Shown: positions 45,871-58,180, counted from the first letter of the stretch. The stretch: 64,000 nt of DNA from Centropristis striata (GCF_030273125.1 NC_081540.1:11608296-11672295), one strand, 5' to 3'. Program-made: numbers and translations. The notes: generated by a model not told the origin, from the sequence alone.

Positions 45871-46690
45871 GGGATGAATCAGTGGTTTCTGGTGCAGAAG
45901 TCAGACTATTTATACACGCAACATTTTCACAAGGTTGCTACACTACCTTTGACTTTTCTTCTGAAAGACAATAGTCGATATTTGTACGAGATGGTTTGTG
46001 CGATTTCTGGACTATTAGGTAATTGTGCAAGTCAGATTCCCAATTTCAATCAATGAACATCATCTCTTCATCATATTCTCCATGTCTAGTTGACAGCCAT
46101 GTCTTTCAGTCTCCAAGCCCGAGAAGAGATAACCCTGATGACATTGTTAGGGTTATTTTCTCATACTTCCTGACTAACCTCTCTAAAGCCACGGAAGATG
46201 TTACACAACTGTTCTCTCTGGATGAACAGTTCTTCCACTGACTTGACCTTCATGTGTAGAATTGGCAGATAGCCCATTTAAACATAATCATTAACGCAGA
46301 AGTGTCAAATCTTAAGCATGAGAGGCTGCAAGTATGTACACTGTATATTTTGAAGAATAACAATCACAAGTTTAAAGATGTTTACAAGACTCTTTTCTTC
46401 ATAGAAGTTCTGTAAAAAAAATCTAATCAAAATAGCAAATATTATTAGAATAATGGACAACTGTTGTCACGGGCTATTTTTGCTGAATTGATTCTTCTGC
46501 AAGAGGACAAAATCTGTTCAGTCACCCTGAACACCCAAAATACTTCCAACCTGATGTAATGAAGTGCCATTTAAAATCAGTAAATATGGAGGATGCGGTT
46601 TAAAAACTCTCAATCATATCATCAGTGAAGGATTTAATGGACTGACTGTCCTTTCAAATGTAGCATAATCTGTTTTAAATGCAGGCTATC
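45871..46690. other. Unassigned stretch
   Basis: Short frames without domain. Nothing else. Confidence 0.4.
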
Positions 46691-47240
46691 GATCATTCTG
46701 TACGAGGAGGTGTCACATCACATGAGGGAAGTCAACTCCTCAGATGGAGCGCTGAGGTAATGTCCTCTTCCTTGGACGGGCTTTCGCTCCTCAATCCAAG
46801 AGAATATCAGCTCGGAGCCAACAATACATTTTACTAGCAGCATGGTAGCATGTATGTGCTTTCCACTGCTGCCAGAAACAAAGAGAGTAGCAAACGAGAT
46901 AGTGGAGAGAGAGAAAGCGAGGGAGGGGGCGGCCGTAAACGCGGAGAAGGGGAGACAATCCCATTGGCTGTGCTTTCATCAGATAGGTGGCACCGTGAGC
47001 TAATCCCCGGGTTTAGCTGTGTGTCGCCCAGCACGGCACCCAGCCGGGTGTCACCGGGGCCACCCTGGCAGATCTGGCGGGCCATGTGGCTATCCCAGCA
47101 TCCCCAGGGAGGTTCACAATCCCGCCATGTTGCATTTACCTTCTGTGCAGGTGGCCCCGCTGGCCCCTCACTGGCTATCACCAGCGTTTAAGCTGAAACT
47201 TTTGCACACTTTGGCAGCGAGAGTTTCAAAACTGTTTGTA
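46691..47240. promoter_or_regulatory. Putative regulatory block, GC-balanced
   Basis: Complex sequence with AGCTAATCCCCGGGTTTAGC, CCCTGGCAGATCTGGCGGGC and CCCGCCATGTTGCATTTACC. Opposed open frames of 113 and 115 codons cover the same DNA with no domain in either, which speaks for stop-poor non-coding sequence. Confidence 0.35.
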
Positions 47241-48200
47241 CTTTGAAACCCACAGACAAAGCCGCTTGATGTTAGTAAACGGCACATCACATGCATTCTA
47301 CAACATACTTTTAGACTCTTGGCATCCTTGTGCAGAGCAGAAAACCCTGAATGTGATTCTTATCTGGAAGTACAGACAGACAGGCGGCGAAACGCTTTGG
47401 CTTCTGGAGCTCCAGAGTTCAGGCTTTTCTGGGGTTACAGCCGCAGAGAAAGCTGCACTTTCTGCATGTTGGCAGCTCTGAATAACAATCTATCAACTGC
47501 TGCTCCACGTCTGCTGCTTCAGCTGTAAACTCATCATGTAATCTTGCCCTGATTTAAACATCCATACTGCTACACTCTCCGTTTTAAACATACTTTCTGT
47601 CTGACAGGGTTAAGTGAGAGCACTGATCCATATTCATACAGTTACAGCATCATTTTTTATATCCACTGCATCAAAAGGAGCATTCTATTTCAAATTAATG
47701 ATAACATATTGTTTGTTTGTTTACTTAATATGTTTGACACTTTATTTCAAACCTATTATTCCAATTATCTACCTTCAAGTATAATTCAAAATTCTCTTCA
47801 TATTGTTTTTTCTTCATTTTTTTATTTGTTTATTTTATATCTAACTTATTTATGACCCTTTCCATTTCTTAGACTGCCTCATGCATAATCATTTTGGGAT
47901 TTTATTTCATCATTTCAATTTATTATTAATTTGACTATTTAATTATTTACTTTTTAATATATTTACTTGCATAGTTACTTATATTCTTATTTTTTTAAAC
48001 ATGCTTTATTATGCAAAACAGATTTTTGATTAGATTTGATTTTCAATTACTCATTGTTTTAGTCAGGAATTTACACAGTATATGTATTTTTTTTTGCTTA
48101 CTTTCTGATGTGAGTCAGAGCTGATGAGTGTTTTTATTTTATTTATACCCATTTTTATTTATGTGTTTATTTATTTATTGCCTGTGCACAGAGACTAAAA
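47241..48200. other. Unassigned stretch, T-rich in its second half
   Basis: The 47240-47530 part is complex with two overlapping plus-strand frames (81 and 69 codons) lacking a domain. From 47640 onward it is AT-rich. Confidence 0.4.
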
Positions 48201-48201
48201 C

Positions 48202-48229
48202 CCTCCTCCTCCTCCTCCTCCTCCTCCTG
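48202..48229. repeat. CTC trinucleotide microsatellite
   Basis: About nine CTC units; produces Leu or Glu runs in the frames that cross it. Confidence 0.95.
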
Positions 48230-48398
48230 TTGGCTGATTATAATACAGCTGATAGAAAGTCTCATTCTACTGTTGCGCCTCATTGTGAGCCGTTTCACCC
48301 AAAATGTAAATGTAAACATTACACCTACACAATACCCGTAATATTTCAGTGTGGTAATCCTCAATCAACAGGCCCCACTGGGGGGAAAAACAGGCCTC

Positions 48399-48401
<3 letters not shown>

Positions 48402-48429
<28 letters not shown>
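48402..48429. repeat. TG microsatellite
   Basis: About 14 TG units. The 113-codon plus-strand frame here gains a Cys-Val run from it and is not a gene. Confidence 0.95.
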
Positions 48430-48432
<3 letters not shown>

Positions 48433-49180
48433 GCAGCAGGCCAGTTCCTTCCTCTGTACCAAACACTGAGCCGAGTCGGTTGCTTAGTGGAAACAGACAA
48501 GCCAAATCGGCGCAGAGTGACCTATTTTGTTGCCGTGTGCCGCTGGGAGTGTGTTTTTCCCTAAACTAACCCCTGCCTGCTCACTGCAGCTCGCGCTCTC
48601 TTTTCTCTCTCCCCTCCGAATAGGGGGAAAGAGAGAAAAAAAAAAATCCCTTCAGTGGATGCACGGCCTCAACGCCACACCTACTGATGTGGTCCGAGCT
48701 CTTCCCCTCTCTTCCCTTTTCGCTCTCCACCCCTCTTCAGAGGCACCTAATTATGAAAACCCTGACTCATTTACATGGCTATGTTTGATCTAAATTACAC
48801 TCCAAACCACACCAAATTAGGATCATCTGTGAATGTAAAACACTTTTTTTCCTCTTTCTGCCCCCCCTCCTCCCAGTCTGTGTTCTTGCAGGGAGCTCTG
48901 CAGGGCACATGTTCAAATGATGGAGGGGGAATTTACAGTTTTTTAACGTTCTCTGGAGACCTGAGCCTTGTCCCAGCCCGCCGACTGAGAGGGACTGGAG
49001 TCACCCACAATTATCCCAGGATCTGATCTGCACCCCCACCCATCCCACACCCAAATTAGACCGAGTCTCCTCTGACTGATTCGACGTACAGGCAGCACAT
49101 TAATTAGAATAAGCCAATGGCTGGGCCAGGCTAATTGCAGGCGCTTATTATGCATTGATGTTCCCATAATGTACATCATC
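48430..49180. promoter_or_regulatory. Putative regulatory block
   Basis: Complex sequence. The strongest part is 49090-49170 with GCACATTAATTAGAATAAGC, CCAATGGCTGGGCCAGG, CTAATTGCAGG and CTTATTATGCATTGATG: several homeodomain cores and a CCAAT-type site within 80 bp. Upstream parts include GAGGCACCTAATTATGAAAA. No repeat or domain-bearing frame. Confidence 0.42.
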
Positions 49181-49900
49181 TTTCTGTGCTCTTCTGTCTC
49201 ATTCCAGCCTTGGCTGTTTGTTTTATTCTATTATCAACTCATACTGTTTTCTCAAATATCTTAAAGCTGCAGCAGTGACTTGCTGATGTCACACTGCATG
49301 GGTTTATGGGTAATTAAAGCTGCTTTTTAAAGACATTTAGTGTGAATCCTATTTAATTGAATGCATTGTTTTTTCTTCTTCTTTTGCTTAATTTACATTT
49401 TTATCAATCATAATTACCATCATACAAGGTTGTTTGTTTGTGCATGTTAGCACTAATGCTAGCAGAGTTAGCCTGCATAGTTGCAGCCCATGACGTTGCA
49501 CTTCAACAGGTGAGTTCCTGCAATACTTTTGTGCAGTTTTGCACAATATTGCATAACATATAATCATTGCATTCATGCAATTATTGAATTGATAGTATAA
49601 CACAAGGAAATTGTAAACCAATGACCAATGTTTGTCTGAAAACAATCCTAACATTTAACATTAACAGTAAACAAACTTAAACAGCAGTTAGTTAAAGAAA
49701 TTGGATAAAAATGCACAAACAATAATGAACAGCTTCCTCTACTGATTTCCTGTATCCAAAATTAGAGGCAGAAATGATGCAGGCTCTGTCAGAGCAGCCT
49801 CAGATTGTTTGTTGAGGCCACCGATATGTTAGAGCTGATATTTAACCACAAGAGCACAGGACGAGAAGTCTGAAATTCCACCTGCATGTAGCTTCAAAGT
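49181..49900. other. Unassigned AT-rich stretch
   Basis: No feature recognised. Confidence 0.4.
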
Positions 49901-50320
49901 TACAGACTGCACCTTTAAAGTTGAGGCAGTTGCCTCTCGCTGCCGTTTGGAGACACCAGAGTGCTAAGTCGCCTGGTGCAGCTTTTGACAAAAACGGCTG
50001 ATTATTGAACTAAGATCAAACATCTCCCCACAAATCTTTGAACAGGCAGCCAAACTACGGAGAGGACTGCTATTCTGAGAAGTTTGTTTTCATGCCTTCT
50101 GTTGTGGTTTGACTGGGCGGGCGAGCCGTGCCTCGTTCCCCCAAATCCGCAGAGCCTGGATCCAATAAGCCACAGTATCTGACTGCGGCGCTGTGGTTGG
50201 CAGAGGCAGGACGCTTCAATCTACCTACTGTACCCCATCACTCCTCAGGCTGCAGCCTAGGTGCTTTTTCTCTTTCAACTCTCTGCCCCTGAAGACTTAA
50301 TTCACAACAAATGTTTTTAG
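49901..50320. promoter_or_regulatory. Possible regulatory block
   Basis: GC-balanced with GGGCGGGCGAGCCGTGCCTC near 50114 and GCGGCGCTGTGGTTGG. Weak case by composition only. Confidence 0.22.
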
Positions 50321-51332
50321 CCTTTGTTCCCTTTTCGATCCCACAAAGCAGACATTCCTTAAACACAGTGAACCTAAAAAGTCAAAGCCTTCAGGTAAAC
50401 AGCAGCTCTGGTGAAATTTCCACTAAAGCGAAGGACGATGCTTTTGTTGACACAAGTCTTCTTGATTTCAACCATCATATTGATTTCTGTAATTTGCAGA
50501 CCTGGAAGAGTACAGAGTGATTTGCCAATGACAAAGTTCGAACAGGTTCTGACAGCGCATTTTGAGGTTAAAAATGAATTGGATTCTGGCTAAGCTGTGT
50601 GCTTGTTTGGTCCAAACCAGAGTTATATTTGATCAAACACATCAGTTCTGCCCTTCTGTCTTTTGTCATCGCTCTTCTTTTTCCACCTCTGAGCCTTGCT
50701 GCAGCTTTAAGTTTATTTGCACATACACCGCTGAAAAGAGGAAAAAAAGGAGGAAAAAAGAGGGATACAAACAGAGTGCGGTCGAGGCAATGAAAACCCC
50801 GAGGGGTTTATGAAAACATCTTACCCCAAAAGAAGAAAAAAAAGAGGATTAGATTGCTGCTGTCATGGAAAATGCCTGTAACTGCAATTTGGGTGTTTTT
50901 CTTTTGCGTACCTGAATTCAAACTTTCCATGGTCATTTAGTGTGCTGTAATATGCTGAGAACTCTGTGACCCCAGGGGACTTTTAAACTCACTTACTTTA
51001 AAAATGCATGGAGGAATGAAAACAGAACAGGAACATGATAAAAAATGTTGGGTTTTTTTTAACTACGGCTGAATTTTTTTTCGGCTTTCTAATTCTATTT
51101 TCACCTTGTCATAAAACAAATGGTCAATCAAATCAAACTACACATACTAGACTATACTAAACTGTAGTCTGTGTGCAATACAATACTGACGGTATATATA
51201 TTCTTTCAGTTATATAGGGAACAAATCTAGAACTTTGTTTTCTGACTGATAACGAAATAACATAATGTTCGCTTGTGGTGTTTTTCTCCACACTAAAACT
51301 AGTAAACATTTAAGTGCTGTATGTTTTATATC
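50321..51332. other. Unassigned stretch
   Basis: Frames of 60-83 codons without domain; purine-rich GGAAAAAAGGAGG tract near 50740. Nothing recognised. Confidence 0.4.
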
Positions 51333-52017
51333 TTAAAGGGACAGTTCTTTCCAAAATCAAAAACACATATTTTCCTCTTTACCTGAAGTGTTACATATCA
51401 ATCTAGACTGTTTTGGTGTTAGTTGCCGAATCTTGAAGATATCAGTTGTAGGGATGTCTGTCTTCTCTCATGTTTAATCTAACTGGATGGTGTTCAGCTT
51501 GTGCTAGTCTGAGCATGAAAAAATACAACAGCAATGTGTCTTTCCAGAAATCATGATCCAGTTACTGAAGATAATCCACAGACCTCGTTGTGAGCAGTTT
51601 CATGTAGGAACTATTTTCTTTCTTTGGAACTACATCCATCAACCGAATCACTGCACGGAAGGGATAGTTTAATACCGCCAGCTTGCACAAGCCTTTCGTG
51701 ATGTGGTTGGCGGATGTAGTTTAGCAGAAAGAAAATAGTTCCTACATGTAACTGCTCACAACATAGTATGTGGAGTACCTACAGTAACAGATTCATTATT
51801 TCTGGGAAGAGACATTTATGTTGAGGTTGTCAAATGGATTTTTTTTGTAGCTTTGAGCACCACAAGCTGAACTCCATCTAGTTCCATAATACTTGAGCGA
51901 TCTCTAGTGCAGATATCTCAAACACAACTACCAACAAAACACTTCAGATTGATGAATAGCACTACAGGTAAGAGAAAAAATATGTATTTTGGATTTTGGG
52001 GTTAACCATCCCTTTAA
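51333..52017. mobile_element. Long palindromic TTAA-flanked MITE, copy B, nearly complete
   Basis: 685 bp bounded by TTAA on both sides (51333-51336 and 52014-52017). Termini are AGGGACAGTT on the left and its inverted near-match AACCATCCCT on the right. Outer arms of about 160 bp and inner arms (AGCAGTTTCATGTAGGAACT against AGTTCCTACATGTAACTGCT) make almost the whole element one palindrome centred near 51.67 kb. Non-coding. TTAA edges suggest piggyBac ancestry, although the ends do not start with the usual CCY. Confidence 0.82.
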
Positions 52018-52078
52018 TATATCTCTGCATAAAGAAAAAATAACCTGCATTACAGCTCTCCCTATATTATATTGTGTG

Positions 52079-52596
52079 TAGGGCTGGGCGATATATCAAT
52101 ATAAAAAATATATTGATATATTTTTAAATGTGATATGGAATCAGACCATATCGCATACAGTATATCGATATAGTTCTCCCCCCCCCCCCCCCCCCTTCTT
52201 TATATATAAATGCTGCCCTTATTAGGGTTTGTCATATTTAGTTCTTTTGTAATGTTCGTTATTCTTTTCTCATATAAATATTATTATTTCAGAAAAAGAT
52301 TGGCCTGTTTTTTTTTATAGGCTATTTTTATTCAAGATATTTTTTCTATTTATATGTTCACTTTATGGAGCTTTGATTTAAAAACAAAAAAACAAAGGTA
52401 CTCCTGTTATACAGTATTTATGTTGACTTAAATAAACAGTTTCAATAAAACTACTTGTGACATGTCATATTTGGCTTTGACTTTGACTGAACATTTGCTC
52501 TCACTTTGCCATAAAAATATTGGAAGATATATCGTATATCGATATTCAGCCTAAATATATCGGGATATGACTTTTGATCCTTATCGCCCAGCCCTA
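52079..52596. mobile_element. hAT-like MITE, complete with target duplication
   Basis: The left terminus TAGGGCTGGGCGATAT and right terminus ATCGCCCAGCCCTA are inverted repeats. The flanks ATTGTGTG (52071-52078) and ATTGCGTG (52597-52604) are an 8-bp direct repeat with one mismatch, exactly as hAT transposition leaves. The interior holds ATATATCGATAT-type words, a C18 run (52178-52195) and no transposase frame. It lies only 62 bp from the preceding MITE. Confidence 0.88.
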
Positions 52597-52604
52597 ATTG
52601 CGTG

Positions 52605-53019
52605 GTATCATATTTAACATTATATACTGTATGTGTTTAGAATAGTTTGCCTCCATCTTTGTAGTTTAATGCATAACCTGTGTTAGGTTTGATCTCTGTA
52701 ATGCATGATCAGTACGATCCATGCTTCTAATTAGCTTCTACTTAACAGGTCACGTTAGGTCTGGGCATCATTATTCCAAGCAGAGCTTTTTCCTCAGCCA
52801 TTTTTAAAAATAATGTTTTTTGCTGCTGAGAAGGAAATAAACTAAGCCCAACAAACCCTCCTAAAGGTAAAGTGGGACAGAGCCTTAATAGGAAAAGTAA
52901 AAGCACAGCTGTAATTGTGGCTCCAGTAGGGACAGAACTCTTATTTTGGTGACTTACTTTAAAATTCCTAAACCACTACACCTCCTCAGTCATATTTGAC
53001 CTCTTTCCATCTCAATCAG
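52605..53019. other. Unassigned stretch
   Basis: No feature recognised. Confidence 0.4.
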
Positions 53020-53470
53020 CGACACAAGCCAAATGTCAAGATGCCAATGAAACGGCTCTCAGCTAATAACTCCAACGAGACGCATTTTAAGTCCCCCTTC
53101 GTCGCCTTTTGATCTCCTGAGCTGCGTTCAACAGCAGTGAGGCTGGGACCGTTTGTCATAGCCAGGGGCGCTGGGAACCAGCGAGACGGGGACGCGCCAT
53201 GAAAATCTGACTGTCAACGTGCCCTCCTCAATTTATTAAGCGGCCCTCAGAGCACGGAGCCGGGATTTTGACCCTGATAATACAAAGCCTAGGGGGGAAA
53301 TGGCATCGAGAAGCAAGCTCCACATCCTGTTGTGCCGTGGTCAAAATGAGATGCTAATTAATTACCATTGGCATCTTTAGCAATGCGTGTCAGCTCCGAT
53401 TTGGTATATCAATCTGTTATGGGATCAAACTGAGGCATGCGAGGCCGTCGCTGGTTCCTGCAGCCGCTGC
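53020..53470. promoter_or_regulatory. Putative regulatory block
   Basis: 450 bp of complex, repeat-free sequence ending in GAGATGCTAATTAATTACCA (53349-53368), which joins an octamer-like ATGCTAAT to two TAATTA cores, followed by TTAGCAATGCGTGTCAGC. CpGs are present (CGAGACGGGGACGCGCC). No domain-bearing frame. Among the best enhancer-like candidates in the window. Confidence 0.42.
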
Positions 53471-54560
53471 AGTCGGCTGGATGCACAAGTTGCACCCTGA
53501 GGTCACAGCAAATGCTGACTGCGACCCCGTGCTTGATGTGGAGGAGTTTAACTGGCCCACAGCACAGAATAACCGTAATGAATTTGATCACATTATGGAT
53601 CAATAACAATGAATCAAGCAGCTGCTGTCGCTTCACACTAACTCTGGTCTGTGCAGAGACAAACAGAGCATCTCAGTTCCAACAAAACATTTTTATCCTG
53701 CATTAAATTATAAAAGGTTTACGCTATAGGTGTATGGTTCATGATGAAGAATTGCATTCTGGGTAATGTAGGAAAATCACTCATTGAAGGCAAGACCTAT
53801 TTGTACAGCTCCCTTCAACAACAAAGCATAGAAGCATAATTTAATATATTTAAAAAACCATAGAGGAGTTTTGTAATCAGTCACTTTTCAAAATGGGTTA
53901 TAGATTATTAAAATGAATTGCTACAAACCCTATTCCATAAAAAAAAGATATTGTCTATAATTTACAGAATGAGATCATTTTCTATTGACATAAATTTAAA
54001 TAAAAACTGCCAAAAACAATATATTTGATGTTCATTCTTTAGGTTTTTTGTAAATACACTCGCTGAAAATACATATTTTTTTAAATTTAGTAGCTGCCCT
54101 AAATTATAGAAAGGAACAACTGCAATATTTGGAAAAGGGTGAGTAAGAATGCATTGTACTATTTTTTTTGTAGTAATTAAGCTGAAAAAAGTAAAAATAA
54201 GTGGAACTTAGAGGATGGACTTACATATAAATGTGACTTTTTAGTCATTTTCTCTAATTCAACCTTCATCGTAAAACATTTTATAGTCCATGGGCTCATT
54301 TATATTAATATATAATATGTGATTTTCATGAAAAACAAACATTAACTGACTCGTTAATTGAGTGTACAATATACATGTGCGTTCTATATGTCTTTGTAAT
54401 GTTGAAAGACAAAGCAATGTCAAACCACTGGGGGAAAACAGCACAAAAATAACTCTATAAACAAATGAGGCTGCTGCCCCTGAGGGTGTGACTTCTGTGA
54501 TGTCTTCCACTGTACACAACACCGAGAAGAAAACGTACAAAATAAAGAAAATTAATCAAA
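53471..54560. other. Unassigned, mostly AT-rich stretch
   Basis: Opposed frames of 75 and 89 codons at 53.4-53.7 kb and a 93-codon minus-strand frame at 54259-54540 have no domain. No repeat identified. Confidence 0.4.
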
Positions 54561-54880
54561 CAGGTTGACCAGGTTCCTGCTTCATCAGGAGGCCAACAGC
54601 AGCAGCAACAGTCATTAACCGGAGATAATAAGCACAAGGTCAGGAGATTTCTGAATTATCTCCCCTTCTCCCCACTGTTCTGTCAGACTCCTATGAAGTT
54701 GTGTTCGAGAGCGGGCTCACGTTAATCAGCGCTTTAATTGCCACTTGCCTCAGAGTGTGTGGGGAATAAGGCCAATTTCTCAGAGTCTCTCCTTCAGGAG
54801 GATGCAGACAGGTTCTTGGAAAGAGAGAAGTCTGTCAGTGTGGATTACTGTCACAGTCTGTTCCTTCCATTTTAGTAGCA
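54561..54880. promoter_or_regulatory. Putative regulatory block
   Basis: Complex sequence with TCATTAACCGGAGATAATAA, CACGTTAATCAGCGCTTTAA and TTGCCACTTGCC. Inference from composition and motifs. Confidence 0.32.
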
Positions 54881-55820
54881 GCTACACTCACTACATCATA
54901 AAGGTATCTACAGTACCAAACAAACAGTAAATGGACCTTTTCTGTGTGATTTTGCACCAAAATGTCAACATAAATGTACTCAGATGGCTGCCTCTTTAAT
55001 CGAATAACTTTGTCAAAGATTATCTCACATTATTTTACAGTATAAGTACAAAGTATGTCACTGTGGAACAATTAAAGAAATGAAAATGGAGGGAAAAAAG
55101 AAGAAATAAAATTGAAATAGCTACAGTACTGTACTTTTTGTATCAGTCAATTGTTGACCATCTAAATGAAGGGTAAATAAATAAAAAAGAGCTGTTATTC
55201 ACTTCTTTTTGTTGTCACATCAGACAACATATACACTGATACCGACAGATATCCATATGCCTTTCATAGGCCAATATCCACCAAAAATATGGTCAATCTA
55301 TATATATGCTGGCTCTATTTACATAGGACAAGCCCTATCCAGATAATAGAAAACAGTTAAGAGTCCCAGCAGTGGTAGTCGTAGTAGTTGTTTTTTTTTT
55401 GTTGTTTTTTTTTTTACTTTAAATGAAGCCACTACAGGTAAATAGGGTAAATAGAGTTGAAAAATAGATTTCAGCAATCTTCCCCAGTTGATAACTTAGA
55501 TCAAGACAATTATTTTTTGTATTCCTGTTTTTATTTCTGTATGTTTAAATATGCAAATGAGGCATTATCTAATGCTTACTTTTGGTAGATTCTGTAGAAA
55601 TTGTGTGGTAAAATAAACACCTAAATGAGTATTCGGGTTGTTTTCTTTTCAGTAATCTCAAAGAAAGAAAAAAAGAACGGTGCATGTTTTTGCCTAAAGT
55701 ATCACACCTTAAAATATCACCTGAAGAAATATATAAACAATCATAATGTGATTAGATTAGATAATGTACAATTATCTACATCAGGAAAAACAGGAAAGAA
55801 CAGCGCACAGTAAATATACC
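54881..55820. other. AT-rich stretch
   Basis: T run near 55390-55420. Nothing recognised. Confidence 0.45.
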
Positions 55821-55825
55821 TCCCT

Positions 55826-55930
55826 TGAACAAACGGTGGACTTTCACCCAGGAGAACAGGGTTCATGTCCCAGTTTGAAAACAAAAGTTAGTTACTTTTT
55901 ACGTAACTTAGGTTGTTTGTGTAACTTCTG
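55826..55930 (+). mobile_element. tRNA-like (SINE-like) repeat, copy 1
   Basis: GGTGGACTTTCACCCAGGAG followed by AACAGGGTTCATGTCCCAG looks like the anticodon arm and T arm of a Glu-type tRNA: the GGTG/CACC stem, loop with TTC, and GGGTTC...CCC T-arm with a degenerate B box. TTTGAAAACAAAAGTTAG and a TTACGTAACTT body follow. Copies occur on the minus strand near 57.5-57.65 kb and in part near 60.5 kb. No intact A box is seen, so it is a 5'-truncated or decayed SINE. Confidence 0.5.
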
Positions 55931-56329
55931 TAATTTCCATGGCTCACTTTTTTAATCACGTTTTTTACATGTAACTTACATTTTTTTTAACCTAACTTCT
56001 GTGCCTCATGTCATCCTCATGTCCTCATGTTTTTTTCTCAGCACATGTAGTGAAAGTATACATGGTAACAGTAATAACACTTGTAGCAGAATCTGTACTT
56101 ATACAAGTATTTATAGCACTTGTGATAATAATAAGAGTCGTAGTGGTAGCATGAGAAGTATGAGAGACAATAATAATAGCACTGGTAATGGGAATAACAG
56201 CAGCAGCAGAGTACTCTCAGTAGTAGAAGTAAAAGTAATAGGAGTACTATGTGTAAACATGAAAGTACTACAGTGGTAAATGGTTAATTTAACATACTCT
56301 TCCTATTTATCTGAATTAAACAATGTCTG
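55931..56329. other. Unassigned stretch with degenerate AGTAGTA/ATAATAA words
   Basis: The 56040-56280 part has a degenerate trinucleotide flavour (GTAATAATA, AGCAGCAGC) and yields a Ser/Asn-rich 92-codon frame, treated as low-complexity. Confidence 0.45.
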
Positions 56330-56730
56330 TGCAGAACAGTCTGGCTGAGCATCTCGTCCTAATATTGCTGCATTATCCAGCGAGTGCAAACTGCATCCCT
56401 TTAATAACTCCATGTCAATGTGATTAATGGACATTGCTTAATAAATTTCCTGTAATTAAGTGTCCACCTGCAGCTCGCCTGGAATCAATTACCTTTTTGT
56501 TTATGCAATTTCCTCGAGGTATTTAGTTATGTGCTTCCATTATGGAGTTGTAAGATAATATCTGCTTATTCTGCTAATTCCTGTGTTAGCGTATGTGACA
56601 TAGCAGGCTAAAGGCCTGGAGCAAAGAGGAGCGCAGAGCAGATGGATGGCAATGAAAGCAGCACTCATACTTCATGGCCTCAATGTTAATAACAAGACAA
56701 TGATAAGATAATAATGCATGTTATTTTGAC
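56330..56730. promoter_or_regulatory. Putative regulatory block, TAAT-rich
   Basis: Complex sequence with GTCAATGTGATTAATGGACA (56414), CTTAATAAATTTCCTGTAAT running into TAAG (56437-56460), GGAATCAATTACC and TATCTGCTTATTCTGCTAATTC. The density and spacing of homeodomain cores, without simple repeats, is the pattern typical of vertebrate developmental non-coding elements. Probably the most enhancer-like block in the last 10 kb. Confidence 0.45.
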
Positions 56731-57429
56731 ACTATATCTGTGTCCTGCTTTTCAAAATGCTCGCAGACACTATTACATTACAAACTCATTACACAATGAA
56801 TCAATTTGTTAAGAATGAGAGCACATATAAAGGGAATAAAGAAAATAATGACAGTTTTAATATGAACACCAGCTGGAAAACTGCATCAGTTTCCTGGAGA
56901 CAATTTGTTTAAATATGTGAGTATGAAGCAAAAAGTTCCCTCAAACGGCCACTTGAGGCTGGCTCTAAAAATTAGCCAATCCCCTAAGACCCCAATATTA
57001 AAATGTACAGCAGAAAAAAAGAAAAAAAACATGTTTACAGAATGGTACAAAAAGCTAATTTTCCCATTTTACCAACTGTACGGGGGTGAATTTATACAAA
57101 AGCCATCCTTTTAAGTCAGATTAAAGCTTAAATGTATGCATATTAAAGGGCATGTCACGTTAAAATAACTTCAGGCTTCATTCTGCCCACCTCAGAGTCA
57201 TGCACTGCAAAAATGGCCATAGCTGGAGCCACCATACTGAGCTTCATTTTGGCTCTTTAGAAAGATTCTCACTTTTATGAACATCACTGCAACCGTTTCT
57301 GGAAGCAGCATCTCCATACACTCACTTACAGCAATCATAGCAAGTTATTGCATTGTTTTATTTGACTATGAAGCATGTGTAGGTGCTGTGAAATTATCAA
57401 AAGGCCTAATAATCAGCCTTAATTCCAGA
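56731..57429. other. Unassigned stretch
   Basis: A 69-codon frame without domain; nothing else recognised. Confidence 0.4.
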
Positions 57430-57655
57430 AACTGTGATATGTGAATATACATATGGTTTAAACAGTAAATAAATGTACGTAAATGCCGGAAATTAAGTGG
57501 TTACAAGGGTCACACGACTGCAACAATTTACGGAAAAAACGTAAGTTATGTTCAAAAACGTTAAAGTTAAAAATGGTTTACTTTTGTTTTCACACGGGTC
57601 GCGAACCCTGCTCTCCTGGGTGAAAATCAGCCGTTTGTTTGACCCATCCACCACC
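57430..57655 (-). mobile_element. tRNA-like (SINE-like) repeat, copy 2
   Basis: Read on the minus strand it starts with AACAAACGGCTGATTTTCAC, CCAGGAGAGCAGGGTTCGCG and ACCCGTGTGAAAACAAAAGT, aligned almost base for base with copy 1. It then continues into CAGTCGTGTGACCCTTGTAA and CCACTTAATTTCCGGCATTT. The T-loop TTCGCGA is closer to a real tRNA than in copy 1. Confidence 0.55.
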
Positions 57656-58180
57656 CCAGAACGTTGGAATCCGCCCTTTTAAACTTTGCATGGCTGTCAA
57701 TCACTATTACTTCAGCAAGATGGTGAAATTTGAAAAAAAATAGCTTGTTTTTCACTGCCTGTACACTCAACCTTTACTGAAGTTTTTGACAGGAGAACAG
57801 GCTGTTTAAAGAGCCATTAGGACTTCTGTAAGGTTATGATGTCACAACTATACTACACATTTAGAAACTGCTGCTACAGTGCAATTACAGTCATTCCCCG
57901 GCTGCAGTGACAGCGCAGAGATGCTGAGAATGCACTGAAGAGAATGTCAGAAGCACTGACCAATCAGAGCAGACTGGGCTTAAAGAGACAGGCACTAAAA
58001 CACAGGGTGAATACAGGTATATTCAGACAGACACTATGAGAAAAAGCAGAGCATGCAAACATTTTTAGCCCAAAATACAGGAACCTGAGAATGAGCATAT
58101 TGTGTTATCTTTGAATTGATGTCACCACTAACACCTTCTCTCACCTTTCTAGCAATATGAACTCCACTGACTCAACCTGA
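57656..58180. other. Unassigned stretch
   Basis: No feature recognised. Confidence 0.4.

Noticed and set aside
46834..47191. Opposed 115- and 113-codon frames
   Set aside because: Both strands are open over the same GC-balanced DNA with no domain in either, which points to low stop-codon density, not genes.
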